A DNA stretch of 64,000 nt from Antennarius striatus. Lineage: Eukaryota; Chordata; Actinopteri; Lophiiformes; Antennariidae. A program made the translations under genes and the position numbers. Each line of letters starts with the position of its first letter. The first letter of the stretch is position 1. Positions 59,396-64,000 of the stretch are shown piece by piece. The stretch spans positions 17,099,827 to 17,163,826 of the forward strand of contig NC_090791.1 of NCBI RefSeq assembly GCF_040054535.1, given 5' to 3'. The notes beneath the pieces were generated by a model. It worked only from the letters and a program-made list of their open reading frames with translations. It was not told the origin of the DNA and did not search any database.

Positions 59396-60430
59396 ACTAC
59401 GATTTGGCAAGACGGTGTCACAAGATGTGCTGCAGTCAGCTGTGTCATCAGGAGTTTGCGTTGAGGGAGGCTTTATTCTGTAATACCGCAGCGTCCAATC
59501 AGCATCAAGTTAGTTAGCGTTGTCATGGGAATGGATGTAAACTGTCACACAAACAGCAACAGGATGCAACACGTTTTATCCTCTCCGTTCAGATGCATGC
59601 AGCGACTTATTCCTGCTCCTCTGCTGATTTAGTTGGCAACACAAACATAAATGTCTGTATGAATCACTGATGCTGAGGGTCTCTGTGTGGAGCTGGATAG
59701 GATGGAGATGATTAATGATTGATTGACTCATATTAGCCTCAGACCAATGGGGATTTGTTTTGTTTGGTGTCAATGAAGTCTTGATGTCATTTAGTACAGA
59801 TATTTATAGATTAACAGATATCAAGTTTACAGTTACTTAGCCAGTGTGTATGATTCTGTTGGACATTATAGTGAGATGAGGCATATGCTTTTCATGTGTT
59901 TACCCAGTGTAACTCTCTTCTTAATGCAGTTTGTGCCACCACATTTCTGTGTGGCAAAACATCCTTTTCTAAACAAACTTGTAATGGAGCTCACTTCACA
60001 ACCTGGTCCCCTCTCCAGGTGAAAGCACTGCAGCGTGGCGTCACTAAACAGCAAACTGGGATTCTTATAAGGGTGACGTGACTTCACACATACAGGAGCT
60101 GTTGGGTCCGAGCAACACTGAAGACGATGTTGTCGACGTCGTCAGGCTGTGTAGTCGAGCGTCATCTGAGCAACGACCTCACGTCAACGTTCAGACAAAA
60201 CCAGTCGTCTACCAGCGTGCGTTAGCATCATGTTTGTTTGTTAAATCTGTGTCGCAGAGACAAAAGTATTTATGAGCACTTGTGTTATGTGGCATGGCTG
60301 CTTTTTAATATTTCAGCCCAAAGGAGAAATTTTCCAGTTTTTAGCAAAACTTGTCTGGTGAACAGAAACTAAAGCTAAGACAAAAGGTGATTGAAAAAAC
60401 AAAACAATTTATATTGCATTGGTCCAAAAT
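59396..60430. other. intergenic or intronic, nothing recognised
   Basis: No splice-flanked coding segment or repeat end was found. Confidence 0.4.
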
Positions 60431-60439
60431 AAATACTGA

Positions 60440-60715
60440 ATGCGCTCCTTTATCCAGATCCACTCTAAAATTGATTTGGTAAATTGCTGACTGGACAAAG
60501 TTCCACCAAACTCCATTTGTGTAATGAACACTAATGTTGAGAAAAGGCCCGTCTTCAGTGTTAAAGAAAAAGAAGTAACATTCCAGAATGGGCTGGTTTT
60601 ATATGAATCCACTCCCAAACATGATGGTGTCTTTCCTGTCTTCAACCCAACCCCCCCACCAAGGTTGATGAAAGTCCGTCTGGTGGTTTCCGTGCGGTCC
60701 TGCTAACACACCGCT
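60440..60715 (+). repeat. fragment of a LINE-type 3' region
   Basis: TTTATCCAGATCCACTCTAA near the start and GTTGATGAAAGTCCGTCTGG then GTCCTGCTAACACA at the end resemble the 3' untranslated end of a common fish non-LTR element. The assignment is from general recall. Confidence 0.4.
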
Positions 60716-62865
60716 CACATAGACCATGTGTGACAACACAAACTGAGCGCTCCGTTAAATCCTTTACAACTTTACAACTGCAGTGGTTTTCATTGTCGTC
60801 ATGACGACACAACTACAGATCTTTAGGGCCAGAGAAAGTGTTTGATGGCTGCTAACAACACACACACACACGATTAATGATGACATCAGACTCTTTTGGG
60901 TCTCTTTGGTCAAAATCGTGGTGGAAAACTTGACTTCAGGATTTGGCAGGTTGTGACTCAAAGAGACGGGTTACCAAACACGACTGTAGAAACGACTTCA
61001 TGTGATGTTTTGTGTTGAGCGTTTGAGTTAAGGAAGCGCTTTTCGTATCGTTGTGACAATGTAGCTTAAACTGTCTCAGTCTTCACACCTCAGGTGTGAT
61101 TTTCACACCAATCCCACAGTCTGTTGGACAAATGAGACATGTCTCTGGCTCCATGTATGTTGGATTACTAAACAACTACAAGAATGCTTCTTCGTGGGTT
61201 TCCTGCTGTTGGGGTTGTGGTCTGTTGGTGGAGGTAGTTGTGATTAAATTATCAAGAACTACATATACACTTAAGCTTTATGGTTATTCATGACCATGTC
61301 AGACAATTCACAAAGTTGGGTTTCACAGGCTTTTGTTGACGGGACATCCCAGAGATGCAACCTGGGCGGGGGGAGAACGTCAGATCCAACGTTATGCCTC
61401 TGACTGCAGTGAATTCGATGATGTTGGTGAGCGGACTGGGTGATAACAGAGGCCCGTCTGAGGAGTTGTCTGCGTTCATCTGCGTTCGTCTGCTGATGTC
61501 GTCCCAAAGTGAGTTTGACATCCAGAGCGGCGACACGAAGGCAGGTGACACGTGAGGTGACGGTGCGTCACCGGTCTAATGGGATTATTTTGACAGCTCT
61601 AACAATGCCATGTGGCTGCTAGGAAATACACAGTGGATCAGCTGTGTGGCTCTGTGTTGTGTCAGGCCTATCATACATGCCATACACAGGGACTGGTTTT
61701 TGTTTTTTATTGTTTTTTTTTTTTAATTAAAGGTAATATGAAACTGGTTTTACTCTGGATTGGTTATGTATTCATTTATTTATGTTCTAAAACACCGACT
61801 CAAACAGCTTGTTTCATTTTAGCCAGCAGAGGAAAACTCAAAAGATTCATTGAACGTTGATATCCAATGCGAAAACCAATGACGGTGACGCTATAGCAGT
61901 TTGGTTTCCATGCATTTGGTACTTATGTAAATGGACTGATGTAACTTTGTCGTTTGATAATCTTAACAGAGATGGATTCAAACTAACTTTCAGTCCAGTC
62001 GCTCTTTATTCTGATCATCTTAATTCATATACAAGCTGTTTTATGTTGGTCTGGTGGTCCATGGGTTTTTAGCCCAGACCACGAACCAACGACTGTCTGC
62101 TGTCACCTTTCCAAATACATGAGGTAAAAACAGTCTGAAGATGACTTCTTAAATCAGACGGTTTGATGTTTTTCCTTTCTTTTCTTGTAAATTGAACATA
62201 GTTTTTATTTTGGACTCAGCAAAACAAGATTTGAATTTTTTTTTAATCTCTGTTTGGTTGTTTGAGATTGATTGAGGCGGAGGTGACTGGTTTTAACCTG
62301 GCTGACGTTAATTACATTACTTTATGTTATATCAATTATATTGTCAAGCTCTGGTCTCCTATCTTAGTTACTTGCTTTTTGAAATCAAACACAACAGCCA
62401 TCACTGGTATTCTAATGACTGGTTATGCTGACAGTAAATCATCCACACGCTTCACAATCCATGCGAGAAAAAAAGATTTAAAATCCTCAGGATGCTCCCA
62501 CAGACCTTGACTCCATGTGTCCACAGGATCCACAGGGTCCATCAACAGCTAATCAGCAACGCCCTTCCAACAGGTGCTGGATCGGGTTGAATTCTAGGAA
62601 CTCGGTATGCAGAGCAGCACCTGAAGCTCACCAACACGTTCCTCAATGGTCAACTGGTGGCGGGCTGCTCCAACCAACGCAGGCTTTAATGTTGTGGTGC
62701 ATTGTTGCATGGATCAATAATCAATAATTGTTTGATCAGATGATAATGAAAATTTAAAAATAAAAAGGTTTTGTCCAACAGTACCGTAAAGGAAAAGAAC
62801 AACAACAAAAAACAGTTGAGAAGCTGTGAGAAACAACATAAACAACATCTCAACTAAGTAGCTGA
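60716..62865. other. intergenic or intronic, nothing firmly recognised
   Basis: Overlapping open frames on both strands at 61288-61555, and a segment at 62510-62700 with repeat character, could not be assigned. A (CA)n patch lies at 60856-60872. Confidence 0.35.
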
Positions 62866-63714
62866 TTAAAGTGAGTGGAAAGGCAGTCGGTCCTGTTGAT
62901 ATATCTGTGGAGGCATTTAAGTGTCTAGGAGAGGTGGCAGTAGAGTTTCTGACTGGGTTGTTCAACAGGATCTTAGATAGTGAGAAGATGCCTGAGGAAT
63001 GGAGGAGAAGTGTGCTGGTGCCCATTTTTAAGAACAAGGGAGATGTGCAGAGTTGTGGCAACTACAGAGGAATAAAGCTGATGAGCCATACAATGAAGTT
63101 ATGGTAAAGAGTAGTGGAAGCTAGACTAAGGGCAGAAGTGAGCATTTGTGAGTAGCAGTATGGTTTCATGCCAAAAAAGAGTACTACAGATGCAGTATTT
63201 GCTTTGAGGATGTTGATAGAGAAGTACAGAGAAGGCCAGAGGGAGCTGCATTGTGTTTTTGTAGATCTGGAGAAAGCTTATGACAGGGTGCCCAGAGAGG
63301 AACTGTGGTATTGTATGAGGAAGTCTGAAGTGGTAGAGAAGTATGTTAGAGTGGTGCAGGACATGTATGAGGACTGTAAGACAGTGGTGAGGTGTGTGTA
63401 GGTGTGACAGAGGAGTTCAAGGTGGAGGTGGGACTGCATCAGGGATCAGCTCTGAGCCCCTTCTTGTTGCTATGGTGATGGACAGGCTGACAGACGAGGT
63501 TAGACAGGAATCTCCATGGACTATGATGTTTGCAGATGACATTGTGATCTGCAGTGAGAGCAGAGAGCAGGTGGAGAAGAAGCTAGAGAGGTGGAGGTTT
63601 GTCCTGGAAAGGAGACGAATGAAGGTTAGCCGCAGTAAGACAGAGTACATGTGTGTGAATGAGAGGGACCCAAGTGGAAGAGTGAGGTTACAGGGAGAAG
63701 AGGCGGGGAATTAA
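62866..63714 (+). pseudogene. LINE reverse transcriptase fragment (RTE-like)
   Basis: Blocks of a non-LTR reverse transcriptase in order: [88 protein letters not shown], then MMFADDIVICSESREQVEKK with the catalytic F-A-D-D, and SRSKTEYMCVNE. Stops at 63105 and 63153 and a frame change around 63400-63475 disable it. Neither endonuclease nor 3' end is present. Confidence 0.9.
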
Positions 63715-64000
63715 TCAGCATCCTGGTCACTCCCAAAGAGAACTGCAGGTGGGATACCGGCGCATCGCAGAGGTGCTAAAACACATCGACAGATATTTCA
63801 AAGCACCCTTACAGAAAGAAAAACCCTGGTTTAGGAACCTTAAATGTATTTTGTTTCATATATTTTTTAATACTGTTTGCTGGTTGTGCATCAAAGAAAC
63901 CATTGGATCCGTGCCCTGGGTCGTGGTGACTCATCTCTGTGTTTGCTGTCACAGACAGTGATTCATCGATCAGTGTTTGTGCTTCTCTGTGGTTCAGGAG
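63715..64000. other. window edge, nothing recognised
   Basis: The text following the LINE fragment shows no coding or repeat signature I can support. Confidence 0.4.

Noticed and set aside
61271-61555. Overlapping frames on both strands as a coding exon
   Set aside because: No splice sites fit either frame and neither translation is recognised.

Overview
The window is a stretch of vertebrate nuclear DNA, almost certainly from a ray-finned (teleost) fish. It has widely spaced GT-AG introns, two recognisable vertebrate genes, many (GT/CA)n microsatellites, and a fish-style mix of transposons: Tc1/mariner, Tigger-like, hAT-like and Harbinger-like elements, a tRNA-derived SINE, an RTE-like LINE and Ty3/gypsy. 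Species cannot be read from the sequence. Nothing bacterial, no CRISPR array and no rRNA or tRNA gene was seen.

Layout. 1-250: possible first coding exon of a minus-strand gene running off the left edge. 251-5280: intergenic, with several transposons. 5285-12400: naa60, plus strand, with a CRE/ETS-type promoter, a non-coding first exon and five coding exons giving a 242-residue protein. Its last intron is a U12-type AT-AC intron. 12400-16200: intergenic with a decayed Tc1-like element. 16200-32025: carhsp1, plus strand, with a probable non-coding first exon near 16.4 kb, a repeat-filled first intron of about 12.7 kb, and four coding exons at 29.2-31.2 kb giving 161 residues. 32.3-34.55 kb: transposon remnants ending in a minus-strand Ty3/gypsy pol fragment. 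34.55-50.48 kb: a roughly 15.9 kb minisatellite of about 590 units of 27 bp. 50.5-56.5 kb: more repeats. 56.6-56.75 kb: probable CpG-rich first exon and promoter of another plus-strand gene whose coding part lies beyond the window. 57-64 kb: very long CA/GT tracts, a MITE and a broken LINE reverse transcriptase.

The two certain genes are unrelated in pathway. naa60 encodes a Golgi N-terminal acetyltransferase and carhsp1 a cold-shock-domain RNA-binding protein. Both promoters carry a full TGACGTCA site.

The most unusual object is the minisatellite. Its 27-bp unit is built from 9-bp modules, has no stop codon in any of six frames in its consensus form, and carries four GG doublets per unit on the plus strand. 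One minus-strand frame stays open for 5,172 codons. Landmark spacings measured by hand inside it are all multiples of 9 bp, and a 2,142-bp block is tandemly duplicated with almost no differences. It abuts a gypsy pol fragment. Whether it is merely a stop-poor satellite or is transcribed or translated cannot be decided from sequence alone.
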